Below are positions 6,378 to 15,935 of a stretch of DNA of 64,000 nt, in pieces. The position numbers and the translations under genes are program-made. Source of the stretch: Palleronia marisminoris (lineage in GTDB: Bacteria; Pseudomonadota; Alphaproteobacteria; Rhodobacterales; Rhodobacteraceae); contig NZ_FWFV01000002.1 of NCBI RefSeq assembly GCF_900172315.1, positions 62,001 to 126,000 on the forward strand, read 5' to 3'. Each line of letters begins with the position of its first letter. Position 1 is the stretch's first letter. The notes under the pieces are model-generated. The model ran no database searches and was not told the DNA's origin. It saw nothing but the letters and a program-made list of their open reading frames with translations.

Positions 6378-9300
6378 ATGACCGATTTCAAGAAGATCCT
6401 CATCGCCAACCGCGGCGAGATTGCCATCCGGGTGATGCGTGCGGCAAACGAGATGGGGAAACGCACGGTCGCGATCTACGCGGACGAGGACAAGATGTCC
6501 CTCCACCGGTTCAAGGCCGACGAGGCCTACCGCATCGGCGAAGGGATGGGACCCGTCCAGGCGTATCTGTCCATCGAAGAGATCATCCGCGTCGCTCGGG
6601 AATGCGGCGCCGACGCGATCCACCCGGGCTACGGCCTGCTGTCCGAGAACCCCGATTTCGTCGATGCCTGCCGCGAGGCCGGGATCACCTTCATCGGCCC
6701 CAAGGCCGAAACGATGCGCAAGCTGGGCGACAAGGCCTCGGCCCGGCGCGTCGCGATCGAGGCCGGGGTGCCGGTCGTCCCCGCCTCCGAGGTGCTGACG
6801 GGCGACATGGACGAGGCGCGCGCCTGGGCCGAGGAAATCGGCTATCCGCTGATGCTCAAGGCGTCCTGGGGCGGCGGCGGGCGCGGGATGCGCGCGATCC
6901 TCGGCCCGGACGAGCTTGAGGACAAGGTGCGCGAGGGCCGGCGCGAGGCGGAAGCCGCGTTCGGCAACGGCGAGGGCTACCTCGAGCGGATGATCAAGCG
7001 CGCGCGCCATGTCGAGGTTCAGATCCTCGGCGACAGTCGCGGCAACATCTACCACCTGTGGGAGCGTGACTGCTCGGTCCAGCGGCGCAACCAGAAGGTC
7101 GTGGAGCGCGCCCCTGCCCCCTACCTCAGCAGCGCGCAACGCGAGCGGATCTGCAACCTCGGCAAGAAGATCGCCGAGCATGTGGGATACGAGTGCGCCG
7201 GCACCATCGAGTTCCTGATGGATATGGACACGGGCGAGTTCTACTTCATCGAGGTGAACCCCCGCGTCCAGGTCGAGCATACCGTGACCGAGGAAGTCAC
7301 CGGCATCGACATCGTCCGCGCCCAGATCCTGATCGCCGAGGGCAAGTCGCTGATGGATGCGACGGGCACCGCCTCGCAATACGATGTCGAGCTGTCGGGC
7401 CACGCGATCCAGTGCCGCATCACCTCAGAGGACCCGACCAACAACTTCATCCCCGATTATGGCCGCATCACGGCCTATCGCGGCGCCACCGGCATGGGCA
7501 TCCGCCTCGACGGTGGCACCGCCTATTCGGGCGCGGTCATCACCCGTTACTACGACAGCCTGCTGGAAAAGGTCACCGCCTGGGCCCCCACCCCCGAGGC
7601 CGCGATTGCGCGGATGGACCGGGCCCTGCGCGAGTTCCGCATCCGCGGCGTCAGCACGAATATCGACTTCGTCATCAACCTTCTGCGCCACCCGACCTTC
7701 CTGTCGAACGAGTATCACACCAAGTTCATTGACCAGACGCCCGAACTCTTCGACTTCGCCCCCCGCCGCGACCGGGCGACGAAGCTTCTGAACTACGTCG
7801 CCGACATCACGGTGAACGGCCATCCCGAGACCGAGGGCCGCGCCCTGCCCCCGGCCGAGGCCAAGACCCCAGTTCCGCCCCGCAAGAAGACTGACGGGCC
7901 CGCGTCCGGGACGCGTCAGATCCTCGACGATTTCGGACCGCAGGCGGTGGCCGACTGGCTGGCCGACCAGCCGCAACTGCTGATCACCGACACCACCATG
8001 CGCGACGGGCACCAGTCGCTTCTGGCCACCCGGATGCGCGGGATCGACATGATCCGCGTTGCACCGACCTATGCCCACAACCTGCCCGAGCTGTTCTCGC
8101 TTGAATGTTGGGGGGGTGCCACCTTCGACGTGGCCTACCGCTTCCTGCAGGAATCGCCGTGGGAGCGCCTGCGCGGCATCCGCGAGCGCGTGCCCAACAT
8201 CATGACGCAGATGCTGCTGCGGGGCTCGAACGGGGTCGGCTACACGAACTATCCCGACAACGTGGTGCAGGGCTTCGTCAAGCAGGCCGCGATCAGCGGG
8301 ATCGACGTGTTCCGCGTGTTCGACAGCCTCAACTGGGTCGAGAACATGCGCGTCGCCATGGACGCCGTGATCGAGCAGAACAAGGTCTGCGAAGGCACCG
8401 TCTGCTATACCGGCGACCTGCGCGACCCGAACCGCGCGAAATACGACCTCGACTACTATGTCCGCACCGCGAAGGAGCTGAAGGCCGCCGGCGCGCATAT
8501 CCTCGGCGTCAAGGACATGGCCGGCCTGATGAAGCCGGGCGCCGCGCGCATCCTCTTCAAGGCGCTGAAGGAAGAGGTCGGGCTGCCGATCCACTTCCAC
8601 ACCCACGACACCGCCGGCATCGCCGCGGGCACGATCCTCGCCGCCTCGGATGCCGGGGTCGATGCCGTCGATTGCGCCATGGACTCGCTGTCGGGCAACA
8701 CCTCTCAGGCGACGCTGGGCACCGTGGTCGAGGCATTGGCCGGATCCGAACGCGACACCGGCCTCGACATCGAGGCGATCCGCGAGATCTCGAACTACTG
8801 GGAGGGCGTGCGCAACCACTACGCCGCGTTCGAATCCGGCATGCAGGCCCCCGCATCCGAGGTCTACCTGCACGAGATGCCGGGCGGGCAGTTCACCAAC
8901 CTCAAGACCCAGGCGCGTTCCATGGGGCTCGAGGATCGCTGGCACGAGGTCGCGCATACCTATGCGCAGGTGAACCAGATGTTCGGCGACATCGTGAAGG
9001 TCACGCCGTCGTCCAAGGTCGTGGGCGACATGGCCCTGATGATGGTCGCACAGGGCCTGACGCGCGAGCAGGTCGAGGACCCGACGACCGACGTCACCTT
9101 CCCCGACTCGGTGGTCGACATGATGCGCGGTTCGCTCGGCCATCCGCCGGGGGGGTGGCCCGAGGCGATCCAAAAGAAGATCCTCAAGGGCGAAAAGCCG
9201 CTGGAGGATCGCCCCGGCAAGCACCTGAAGCCCGTGGACATCGAACTCGCGCGCGCCGAGGCCTCCCATAAATGCGGCGGGGTCGAGATCGACGACGAGG

Positions 9301-9827
9301 ATCTCTTCGGCTACCTCATGTATCCCAAGGTGTTCGTGGATTACCGCAAGCGCCACGAGGAGTACGGCCCGGTAAACACCCTGCCCACGCCCACCTTCTT
9401 CTACGGGATGGAGCCGGGGCAGGAGATCTCGGCCGAGATCGACCCGGGCAAGACGCTCGAAATCCGCTGCCAGGCTTTGGGAGAGATCGCCGAGGACGGC
9501 CTCGTCCGCGTCTTCTTCGAGTTGAACGGCCAGCCTCGCGTCGCCCGCGTCCCGAACCGCAAGCTCGGCGGCAGCGCCGCAGCCAAACCCAAGGCCGAAA
9601 TCGGCAACCCGGCCCATGTCGGCGCCCCGATGCCCGGCGTCGTGGCCTCGATCGCCATCGAGGCGGGCAAGACCGTCAAGCAGGGCGACATGCTGCTGAC
9701 GATCGAGGCGATGAAGATGGAAACCGGCCTCCACGCCGACCGCGACGGAGTGATCAAGGCGGTCCATGTCACGCCGGGGGCGCAGATCGACGCCAAGGAT
9801 CTGCTGGTGGAATACGAAAGCGAGTGA
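6378..9827 (+). CDS. pyc: Pyruvate carboxylase
   Basis: A 1149-residue single-chain pyruvate carboxylase, the full family length. Order of domains: biotin carboxylase (residues about 1-455, with ILIANRGEIAIRV, the ATP-grasp loop SWGGGGRGMRA and EVNPRVQVEHTVTEE), carboxyltransferase from about 535 (TTMRDGHQSLLATRMR; zinc histidines in HFHTHDTAG), and a C-terminal biotinyl domain with EAMKMET near residue 1112, whose lysine is biotinylated. It converts pyruvate, bicarbonate and ATP to oxaloacetate, the main anaplerotic route in many Rhodobacteraceae, including growth on lactate or C2/C3 compounds. GAAGG lies 10 bases before the ATG. The upstream hydroxy-acid oxidase could deliver pyruvate if its substrate is lactate, which is only an inference. 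Confidence 0.97.
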   Translation: MTDFKKILIANRGEIAIRVMRAANEMGKRTVAIYADEDKMSLHRFKADEAYRIGEGMGPVQAYLSIEEIIRVARECGADAIHPGYGLLSENPDFVDACREAGITFIGPKAETMRKLGDKASARRVAIEAGVPVVPASEVLTGDMDEARAWAEEIGYPLMLKASWGGGGRGMRAILGPDELEDKVREGRREAEAAFGNGEGYLERMIKRARHVEVQILGDSRGNIYHLWERDCSVQRRNQKVVERAPAPYLSSAQRERICNLGKKIAEHVGYECAGTIEFLMDMDTGEFYFIEVNPRVQVEHTVTEEVTGIDIVRAQILIAEGKSLMDATGTASQYDVELSGHAIQCRITSEDPTNNFIPDYGRITAYRGATGMGIRLDGGTAYSGAVITRYYDSLLEKVTAWAPTPEAAIARMDRALREFRIRGVSTNIDFVINLLRHPTFLSNEYHTKFIDQTPELFDFAPRRDRATKLLNYVADITVNGHPETEGRALPPAEAKTPVPPRKKTDGPASGTRQILDDFGPQAVADWLADQPQLLITDTTMRDGHQSLLATRMRGIDMIRVAPTYAHNLPELFSLECWGGATFDVAYRFLQESPWERLRGIRERVPNIMTQMLLRGSNGVGYTNYPDNVVQGFVKQAAISGIDVFRVFDSLNWVENMRVAMDAVIEQNKVCEGTVCYTGDLRDPNRAKYDLDYYVRTAKELKAAGAHILGVKDMAGLMKPGAARILFKALKEEVGLPIHFHTHDTAGIAAGTILAASDAGVDAVDCAMDSLSGNTSQATLGTVVEALAGSERDTGLDIEAIREISNYWEGVRNHYAAFESGMQAPASEVYLHEMPGGQFTNLKTQARSMGLEDRWHEVAHTYAQVNQMFGDIVKVTPSSKVVGDMALMMVAQGLTREQVEDPTTDVTFPDSVVDMMRGSLGHPPGGWPEAIQKKILKGEKPLEDRPGKHLKPVDIELARAEASHKCGGVEIDDEDLFGYLMYPKVFVDYRKRHEEYGPVNTLPTPTFFYGMEPGQEISAEIDPGKTLEIRCQALGEIAEDGLVRVFFELNGQPRVARVPNRKLGGSAAAKPKAEIGNPAHVGAPMPGVVASIAIEAGKTVKQGDMLLTIEAMKMETGLHADRDGVIKAVHVTPGAQIDAKDLLVEYESE

Positions 9828-10027
9828 CCCTTCGCACAGGGCCCCCCAATCCGCTGCGCGGCGTGGAGACTTCACGCTCGGCACCAAATAGAATCCGGGG
9901 CTGAGCGACCCGTTCCGCGCGAACAGGGCGCTTTGCCTGATGCCCCAGGCCCGCCTCTCGCCGACGCGCCGTCATCCTAGACGCAGGTCCCCGCCACCCC
10001 ACCTACGGAGAGAAAGGAGGGCCACCC

Positions 10028-11062
10028 ATGACCCAAGCCACCAGCATCCACCTCGCCGCCCGCCCCGAAGGAGAACCGACCGAGGACAACTTCCGCACCC
10101 AGACGCGCGACCTGCCCGACCCCGCCGAGGGCGAGGTACAGGTCCGCGTGATCTGGCTGTCGCTCGACCCCTACATGCGCGGCCGGATGGATGCCGGGCC
10201 ATCGTACGCCGACCCGGTCGAGATCGGCGGCGTGATGACCGGTCAGACGGTGGGAGAGGTCATCGCCTCGAACGCCGAAGGATTCACCAAGGGCGACATC
10301 GTCACCGGCTTCACCGGCTGGGTATCGCACGCCAATACCAAGGCGGCGGGCCTGCGCAAGATCGACCCTTCACGCGCCCCGATCCAGTCGGCGCTGGGGG
10401 TTCTGGGGATGCCGGGCATGACCGCCTGGACCGGTATTTCGGAACTGATCGGCGCGAAGGAGGGCGAGACGGTCGTGATCTCGGCCGCGACGGGCGCCGT
10501 GGGCTCGGTCGCCGGACAGATCGCCAAGGCGCGCGGCTGCCGCGTGATCGGCGTCGCCGGTGGCGCCGAAAAGTGCCGCTACGCCGAGGACGAGCTTGGC
10601 TACGAATCCTGCATCGACCACCACGCCCATGAAGACGGCAAGGCCATGGCCGAGGCGCTGAAAGCCGCCGCCCCCGACGGTGTGGATGGCTATTTCGAGA
10701 ATGTCGGCGGCAAGACGCTGGTGGGCGTCCTGAACAACATGAACACCTTCGGCCGCGTCGCGCTGTGCGGGATGGTCGCTTGGTACAACGGCAAGAACAT
10801 GGACCAGTCCATGCCGCTGCCCGCAGCCTGGGGGACGATCCTGAAGAACCGCCTGACCGTGCGCGGCTTCATCGTGGCCGACCACTGGGACCGCTTCGAC
10901 GCCTTCCTGTCCGAGGTCGCACCGAAGATCGCCGACGGCACGATCCGCTACCGCGAGGACGTGACCGAGGGGCTGGAGAACGCGCCGGCGACCTTCCTGT
11001 CGATGCTCAACGGCGGCAATTTCGGCAAGACCCTGATCCGCGTCGGCCCCGACGCCGATTGA
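10028..11062 (+). CDS. Zinc-independent NADP-dependent alkenal/one oxidoreductase (CurA/YncB-like)
   Basis: A 344-residue medium-chain reductase lacking the zinc ligands of alcohol dehydrogenases. LSLDPYMRGRM near residue 45 and the Rossmann segment VVISAATGAVGSVAGQIAKARG around residues 150-170 identify the leukotriene B4 12-hydroxydehydrogenase / curcumin reductase subgroup. Such enzymes reduce the carbon-carbon double bond of alpha,beta-unsaturated ketones or aldehydes with NADPH, often as detoxification. An AAAGGAGGG ribosome site precedes the ATG. It stands alone between pyc and a cytochrome gene; the 200 bases before it hold no visible gene. Confidence 0.88.
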   Translation: MTQATSIHLAARPEGEPTEDNFRTQTRDLPDPAEGEVQVRVIWLSLDPYMRGRMDAGPSYADPVEIGGVMTGQTVGEVIASNAEGFTKGDIVTGFTGWVSHANTKAAGLRKIDPSRAPIQSALGVLGMPGMTAWTGISELIGAKEGETVVISAATGAVGSVAGQIAKARGCRVIGVAGGAEKCRYAEDELGYESCIDHHAHEDGKAMAEALKAAAPDGVDGYFENVGGKTLVGVLNNMNTFGRVALCGMVAWYNGKNMDQSMPLPAAWGTILKNRLTVRGFIVADHWDRFDAFLSEVAPKIADGTIRYREDVTEGLENAPATFLSMLNGGNFGKTLIRVGPDAD

Positions 11063-11128
11063 CCTCGATCAAGGCGCGGTTCGGTGGTCCGTGGTCTCCT
11101 CGGCGCGAAGATCAACGGAGGATCTACT

Positions 11129-11548
11129 ATGAACACCAACCGCGCCGCGCTTGCCACGGCCCTTCTTCTGCTGACGACGGGTTGCGTCGCGCCGACGATC
11201 GGTGACGACGCCGCCACGACTCCGACCGGCGAGCAGGTCTACCAGACGCAATGCGCCGCCTGCCACGGGGCCGAAGGGCGCGGCGACGGCCCGCTGGCGC
11301 AGCGGCTCGACCGGCGGCCGGCAGACCTGACGCAACTGGCCGACGGCGACGCGTTCCCCCGTGCCCATATCATGGGCTATGTCGACGGCTATTTCCGCGA
11401 CGATGCAGGGCAGGTCATGCCGCAATTCGGGCCCGAGATGGCCGCTGGCCAGCTTGTGCCCTACGACATCGGCGACGGCATCCTCACCCCCACGCCCGCC
11501 GCGCTGATCCGTGTGGCGGATTACGTGGAAAGCCTGCAGGCAGAGTAA
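11129..11548 (+). CDS. Lipoprotein c-type cytochrome
   Basis: A 139-residue protein with a lipoprotein signal peptide ending LTTGC (lipid-modified Cys19), then one haem-binding CAACH motif near residue 41 (QCAACHGAEGRGDGPLA). The distal methionine ligand may be in GQVMPQFG. It should be a membrane-anchored, periplasmic class I cytochrome c that passes electrons. The start at 11129 follows CGGAGGAT; an in-frame upstream ATG at 11084 has no ribosome site and would spoil the signal peptide. No oxidase or dehydrogenase partner lies adjacent, so its electron donor is unknown. Confidence 0.85.
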   Translation: MNTNRAALATALLLLTTGCVAPTIGDDAATTPTGEQVYQTQCAACHGAEGRGDGPLAQRLDRRPADLTQLADGDAFPRAHIMGYVDGYFRDDAGQVMPQFGPEMAAGQLVPYDIGDGILTPTPAALIRVADYVESLQAE

Positions 11549-11570
11549 GGCGAAAAATGTGCACACCCTC

Positions 11571-11599
11571 TTGCGCCCGGCGAACGGTGTCGCTAAATC
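11571..11599 (+). promoter_or_regulatory. Possible sigma-70 promoter of the tRNA-Gly pair
   Basis: TTGCGC (11571-11576), a 17-base spacer and TAAATC (11594-11599) lie about 20 bases before the first tRNA. Spacing is ideal, but each hexamer matches consensus at only three positions. Confidence 0.3.
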
Positions 11600-11618
11600 C
11601 GCGCTCACCAATGATGAT

Positions 11619-11693
11619 GCGGGCGTAGCTCAGGGGTAGAGCATAACCTTGCCAAGGTTAGGGTCGGGCGTTCGAATCGCCTCGCCCGCTCCA
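11619..11693 (+). tRNA. tRNA-Gly (GCC), copy 1
   Basis: 75 bases with encoded CCA. The acceptor arms GCGGGCG and CGCCCGC pair fully, the discriminator is U, the anticodon stem-loop CCTTGCCAAGG gives anticodon GCC, and the T arm has GGGCG-TTCGAAT-CGCC. It reads GGC/GGU glycine codons, heavily used in this genome. Confidence 0.97.
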
Positions 11694-11713
11694 TTGGGAC
11701 AGACGGTTGGCGC

Positions 11714-11788
11714 GCGGGCGTAGCTCAGGGGTAGAGCATAACCTTGCCAAGGTTAGGGTCGGGCGTTCGAATCGCCTCGCCCGCTCCA
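11714..11788 (+). tRNA. tRNA-Gly (GCC), copy 2
   Basis: This is identical over all 75 bases to the copy 95 bases upstream, including encoded CCA; the 20-base spacer and outer flanks are unrelated. The 3' end is 4 bases from the stop codon of the convergent adenine deaminase gene, so no separate terminator fits between them. Confidence 0.97.
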
Positions 11789-11792
11789 TCCG

Positions 11793-13490
11793 TCAGACTT
11801 CTTTCATCAGCTCGAAGCGGTCCACGTCGACCATGCCGCGATCCGTGATCTTCAGATGCGGGATCACCGGCAGGGCGATGAAGGCCAACTGCAGGAACGG
11901 CTCGTTCAGGGTCACGCCTAGCTTCCTGGCCGCCGCGCGTAGATGTTCGAGGCCGCCGCGCACCGTTTCGAACCCTTCGGGGCTCATCAAGCCCGCGACC
12001 GGCAGGGACAGTTCGGCGCGGATTTCGCCGCCTTCGACCACGCAGAACCCGCCCTCGATCTCGGCCAGCCGGCGCGCGGCCAAGGCCATGTCGTCGTAAT
12101 TCACGCCGACGGCGATCAGGTTGTGGTGGTCGTGGCACACGGTCGAGGCGATGGCCCCGCGCTGAATGCCGAAGCCCCGGACGAAGCCGTTCGCGACGTT
12201 GCCGTTGCGTCCGTGGCGTTCGATCACCGTGACGCGGGCGAGGTCGCGCGCGGGATCGGGGCGGCGGTCGCCGTCGGTGGCGGCGATGTCCTCGGACAAG
12301 CGGTCGGTCAGGATCAGCCCCTCGCGCACACCGATAACCGGCGTTGCACCCTTTCCCGACAGCCGGAACGTGTCCGGCGTCACGGCGGGGATCGAGACTG
12401 ACCCGCGCCCGATCCCGGCATCGGGCCCGCCGAACGCTGCCTCGGTCAGTTCCATGCCCCCGGCCCAGACGGCCTGCGCATCGCAGGCCTCCAGCGACGC
12501 AACCGCCACGATATCTGCCCGCTTGCCCGGCGCGATCTGGCCGCGATCCTTCAGGCCAAACGCCTCGGCCCCGGACAGCGAGGCGATGCGGTAGGCCACC
12601 ACCGGGTCCACGCCAGCGGCGATGGCGGTTCGGATCATGTGGTCGAGATGCCCTTCTTCGCCGATATCCAGCGGGTTCCGGTCGTCGGTGCAGAGCGCGA
12701 GGTAGTGTGACAACCGCTCGGTCATCAGCGGGATCAGGGCGTGCAGGTCCTTCGACACCGACCCCTCGCGGATCAGGATGCGAATCCCGCGCGACAGCTT
12801 CTCGCGCGCTTCCTCGGCCGTGGTGGCCTCGTGTTCCGTGCGGATGCCCGCGCTGGCATAAGCGTTGAGACCCTTGCCCGACAGAAGCGGTGCGTGGCCG
12901 TCGATATGGTGCTCGGCGAAGGCCTGGAGCTTCGCCATGACGCCCGGATCGCGATGAATCACGCCGGGATAATTCATGAACTCGGCCAACCCGAGCGCCT
13001 GCGGATGGTCCGCCAGCCGCGCAAGGTCGTCGGCCCCGATCTCGGCGCCCGAGGTCTCCATGTGCGAGGACGGTACGCAGGACGACAGCATCACCCTGAT
13101 GTCGATAGGCGCGGCGGCGGCGGCGGCCAGCGCCCAGTCGAGCGCGGGGATACCCAGCACGTTGGCGATCTCGTGCGGATCCCAGATCGCCGTCGTGATG
13201 CCGCGCGGGCCGACGAGGCGCGCGAATTCGGCTGGTGTCACCAGCGAGCTTTCGATGTGCAGATGCGTGTCGATGAAACCGGGCACCAGCGTCAGGCCCG
13301 AGAGGTCGCGCACCGGGCCGTCATACGCGGCACCGATCCCGGCGATGCGGTCGCCGACGATGGCCACATCGCCCTCGATCAGGTCTCCGGTGACGACATC
13401 GAGAACTTCGGCCCCCCGAAGGACGAGGTCGGCGGGGATGTCACCGTTTCCGGCGGCGATGAGGCGGGCGAGATCGGGCTGGTCTGTCAT
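11793..13490 (-). CDS. ade: Adenine deaminase
   Basis: A 565-residue amidohydrolase of the bacterial adenine deaminase type, deaminating adenine to hypoxanthine in purine salvage. Metal ligands appear in [13 protein letters not shown] (about residue 75), and family blocks [39 protein letters not shown] and the C-terminal [12 protein letters not shown] are all present. The start ATG at 13490 gives [11 protein letters not shown]; the much longer open frame upstream overlaps tadA and is not real. It lies 32 bases downstream of tadA on the same strand, so two purine/adenosine deaminases probably share one transcript, though they act on different substrates. Confidence 0.94.
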   Translation of the reverse strand: MTDQPDLARLIAAGNGDIPADLVLRGAEVLDVVTGDLIEGDVAIVGDRIAGIGAAYDGPVRDLSGLTLVPGFIDTHLHIESSLVTPAEFARLVGPRGITTAIWDPHEIANVLGIPALDWALAAAAAAPIDIRVMLSSCVPSSHMETSGAEIGADDLARLADHPQALGLAEFMNYPGVIHRDPGVMAKLQAFAEHHIDGHAPLLSGKGLNAYASAGIRTEHEATTAEEAREKLSRGIRILIREGSVSKDLHALIPLMTERLSHYLALCTDDRNPLDIGEEGHLDHMIRTAIAAGVDPVVAYRIASLSGAEAFGLKDRGQIAPGKRADIVAVASLEACDAQAVWAGGMELTEAAFGGPDAGIGRGSVSIPAVTPDTFRLSGKGATPVIGVREGLILTDRLSEDIAATDGDRRPDPARDLARVTVIERHGRNGNVANGFVRGFGIQRGAIASTVCHDHHNLIAVGVNYDDMALAARRLAEIEGGFCVVEGGEIRAELSLPVAGLMSPEGFETVRGGLEHLRAAARKLGVTLNEPFLQLAFIALPVIPHLKITDRGMVDVDRFELMKEV

Positions 13491-13522
13491 CCCCGCAGAA
13501 GGCCGCGTTTCGGCGGCAAGGT

Positions 13523-13969
13523 CTACCCCCTGCGAGACGCGAAGAAGCCCCGAAGCAGCGACCCAGCCTCGGCCTCGGCAATCCCCGCGTAGATTTCGGG
13601 AACATGGTGGCTTTGCGGATGCGAGAAGACGCGCGCCCCGTGCGCCACGCCGCCGGATTTCGGGTCCGCCGCGCCGTAATACAGCCGCGCGATCCGGGCC
13701 GCCGCGATGACCCCCGCACAAGCCGCGCAGGGCTCCAGAGTGACGTAAAGCGATGCGCCCGGCAGACGCTCTACCCCCAGCGCGGCGCAGGCGCGGCGGA
13801 TCGCCTGCACCTCGGCATGGGCCGAGGGGTCGCAGGTCGCGCGCGTCTCGTTGCCCCCGCGGCCGACGATCCGGCCGTCCACGACCACAACGGCGCCCAC
13901 CGGAACCTCTCCGCGGGCGGCGGCGGCACGGGCCTCGGCCAGCGCTTCGGACATGAATGCACTTTGCAT
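13523..13969 (-). CDS. tadA: tRNA adenosine(34) deaminase TadA
   Basis: A 148-residue cytidine-deaminase-fold protein with zinc motif HAE ([11 protein letters not shown]) and PCAAC ([12 protein letters not shown]), plus the [11 protein letters not shown] substrate strand. It converts A34 to inosine in tRNA-Arg(ACG). The ATG at 13969 is used; an ATG five codons on (MSEALAEAR) is an equally good choice as neither has a strong ribosome site. It is divergent from the pseudouridine synthase gene with only 29 bases between starts, so the two promoters must overlap. Confidence 0.94.
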   Translation of the reverse strand: MQSAFMSEALAEARAAAARGEVPVGAVVVVDGRIVGRGGNETRATCDPSAHAEVQAIRRACAALGVERLPGASLYVTLEPCAACAGVIAAARIARLYYGAADPKSGGVAHGARVFSHPQSHHVPEIYAGIAEAEAGSLLRGFFASRRG

Positions 13970-13998
13970 GGGCGCGATCTGGCTTTAGGTGGCCCCTC

Positions 13999-14817
13999 AT
14001 GTCCAGCCCCGAACCCCCCGCCGGCGATCGCATCGCCAAGGTCATCGCCCGCGCCGGCCGCGCCTCGCGCCGCGAGGCCGAACGCCTGATCGCCGAGAAG
14101 CGGGTGAAGGTGAACGGCAAGACCATCGACAGCCCCGCGCTGAACGTCACCGAATCCGACCGGATCGAGGTCGACGGGACCGTGATCGGCCCGCCCGACA
14201 CCCCGCGCCTGTGGCTGTACCACAAGCCTTCGGGCCTAGTGACCACGACCAGCGACGAGAAGGGCCGCGACACCGTCTTCGACAACCTGCCCGAGGGGAT
14301 GCCCCGCGTGGTCTCGGTCGGGCGGCTCGACCTCAACTCCGAGGGGCTTTTGCTGCTGACCAACGATGGCGGCATCAAGCGCAAGCTCGAACTGCCCGCC
14401 ACCGGCTGGCTGCGGAAATACCGCGTCCGCGTCCACGGCAGCCCCAAGGACGAGGATCTCGAACCGCTCCGCCGCGGGATGGTGATCGACGGGCAGAGAT
14501 TCCTGCCGATGGAAGTGCATCTCGACCGGCAGCAGGGCGCGAACGCCTGGGTCACGATCGGCCTGCGCGAGGGGAAGAACCGCGAGATCCGCCGCGCCAT
14601 GGAAACCGTCGGCCTACCTGTGTCGCGTCTTCTGCGCGTCTCGTTCGGGCCGTTCCGGTTGGGCGACTTGAAACCCGGCGCGGTCGAAGAGGTCAAGGCG
14701 CGCGTCCTGCGCGACCAGCTTGGCCTGTCGACCGAAGGGTTTGCCGAGAAGAAGGCGCCCAAGCGCGGCGTCAAGCGCACCGGCGCACCCCGCCCCCCCA
14801 AGCCCCGCGGACGCTGA
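13999..14817 (+). CDS. rluB: 23S rRNA pseudouridine synthase (RluB/RsuA family)
   Basis: A 272-residue protein: an N-terminal S4 RNA-binding domain ([21 protein letters not shown], residues about 9-60), then an RsuA-type catalytic domain with the active aspartate in [18 protein letters not shown] (near residue 110) and [10 protein letters not shown]. The basic, proline-rich tail ([12 protein letters not shown]) is common in RluB-type enzymes. It probably forms pseudouridine 2605 in helix 89-93 of 23S rRNA; RluE or RsuA-like specificity is less likely given the S4 domain and tail. The ATG at 13999 was chosen over a frame opening at 13957. Confidence 0.88.
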   Translation: MSSPEPPAGDRIAKVIARAGRASRREAERLIAEKRVKVNGKTIDSPALNVTESDRIEVDGTVIGPPDTPRLWLYHKPSGLVTTTSDEKGRDTVFDNLPEGMPRVVSVGRLDLNSEGLLLLTNDGGIKRKLELPATGWLRKYRVRVHGSPKDEDLEPLRRGMVIDGQRFLPMEVHLDRQQGANAWVTIGLREGKNREIRRAMETVGLPVSRLLRVSFGPFRLGDLKPGAVEEVKARVLRDQLGLSTEGFAEKKAPKRGVKRTGAPRPPKPRGR

Positions 14818-14889
14818 TCCGCGGGAAAACGTCTGGAAGGCACGCGGCCGCGTTCATATATCCAAGGCTGCCTGTCCGTCGGAGTGTCC

Positions 14890-15093
14890 ATGGCCCGCCT
14901 GCTTCTTGCCGCGCTCGTGATCGCCATCGTGGTGACGCTCGTGTCGATGGCGGTCCGCCAGTTGACCGACACCGCCTCGACCGCCCGCGCGCGCCTGCGC
15001 GACCTGCCCCTGGGAGAAAGCCCGATGCAACGCCTGTCCTTCGTCCTGCTCGTCGCGCTGATCTTCTACGCCGCGATCTGGGGGGCCGGCTAA
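14890..15093 (+). CDS. Small two-helix membrane protein
   Basis: A 67-residue protein with two hydrophobic segments ([19 protein letters not shown] and [17 protein letters not shown]) joined by a basic, charged linker. GGAG five bases upstream favours the ATG at 14890 over a GTG at 14884. Its stop codon overlaps the next start (TAATG), so translation is coupled to the XpaC-family gene. No family is recognised; its place at the head of the xpaC-telA operon suggests a membrane partner of that system. Confidence 0.7.
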   Translation: MARLLLAALVIAIVVTLVSMAVRQLTDTASTARARLRDLPLGESPMQRLSFVLLVALIFYAAIWGAG

Positions 15094-15932
15094 TGGCCGA
15101 CGGAACGAGCCGCGGCTGGACCGGCCGACGCCGCAGCCGTGTCGGTGCGAGGGCCAACGCGCTTTACATCGCGCCGATCCCGCTTCTGTTCACCGCGTTC
15201 GGGCAGGGCCCGGCGGGGCTGGCGCTGGATCTGGCCGCGTTCTTCACGCTGATGGGTGCCGCCTGGATGACGCGCGAGGGGCTCCGGGCCGAGGACGCCT
15301 ACGCCGCGCGCGAGGCCGCCCGCCGCCCCGCCCTGCCCCGCAAGCTGCTGGGTGCCGGGCTGACGGGTCTCGGGCTGGCGCTGGCCGGGCTGCCGGTGCT
15401 GGGCGGCGCGATCATCCTCGCGATCCTGGGCGTCGCGCTGCATGTCGCCGCCTTCGGCATCGACCCCCTGCGCAACAAGCACCCCGAGGGCGCCCCCGCC
15501 TGGCAGTCCGAGCGCGTGACTGCCGCCGTGGACGAGGCCGAGGCCCACCTGGCCGAGATGCGCGCCGCGATCGCCCGCACCGGCGACCGCCCGCTTCTGG
15601 CCCGTGTCGACCGCTTCGCCGACACGGCCCGCGCGCTCTTTCGCCGGGTCGAGCGCGACCCCCGCGACCTGCCGCAGGCGCGCCGCTGGCTCGGCGTGTA
15701 TCTTTTGGGGGCTCGCGATGCGGCCCGAAAATATGCAGAATTGTCGCAAGAACAGGATAACGGTCCCGCGCGTTCCGAGTTCGTTGCGTTGCTCGACGAT
15801 CTGGAGGACGGGTTCGCCCGTCGCTCCGAAGCGATGCTGCTGGACGACCGCTCGGATCTCGATATCGAGATCGACGTCCTGCGCGAGCGTCTGGCGCGCG
15901 AGGGTGTTGGCACGGGGACGAAAGGGAACTGA
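15093..15932 (+). CDS. XpaC-like protein (5-bromo-4-chloroindolyl phosphate hydrolysis family)
   Basis: A 279-residue protein with basic N-terminus, two pairs of hydrophobic segments in residues about 25-60 and 85-125 (LLGAGLTGLGLALAGLPVLGGAIILAILGVAL), then a helical, charged cytoplasmic part. XpaC-family genes are typically found next to TelA-family genes, as here. The molecular role is unknown; the name comes from an indirect phosphatase phenotype. The start overlaps the previous stop and the gene ends 3 bases before telA. Confidence 0.72.
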   Translation: MADGTSRGWTGRRRSRVGARANALYIAPIPLLFTAFGQGPAGLALDLAAFFTLMGAAWMTREGLRAEDAYAAREAARRPALPRKLLGAGLTGLGLALAGLPVLGGAIILAILGVALHVAAFGIDPLRNKHPEGAPAWQSERVTAAVDEAEAHLAEMRAAIARTGDRPLLARVDRFADTARALFRRVERDPRDLPQARRWLGVYLLGARDAARKYAELSQEQDNGPARSEFVALLDDLEDGFARRSEAMLLDDRSDLDIEIDVLRERLAREGVGTGTKGN

Positions 15933-15935
15933 GGC

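Noticed and set aside
7425-9887. 820-codon frame antisense to pyruvate carboxylase
   Set aside because: A GC-rich shadow frame: composition is His/Arg/Gly-rich, with no domain and no ribosome site, while the plus strand is an unmistakable full-length gene.
11793-14972. 1059-codon leftward frame extending adenine deaminase
   Set aside because: The part beyond 13490 overlaps tadA and the pseudouridine synthase gene in other frames; it is only a GC-rich open frame.
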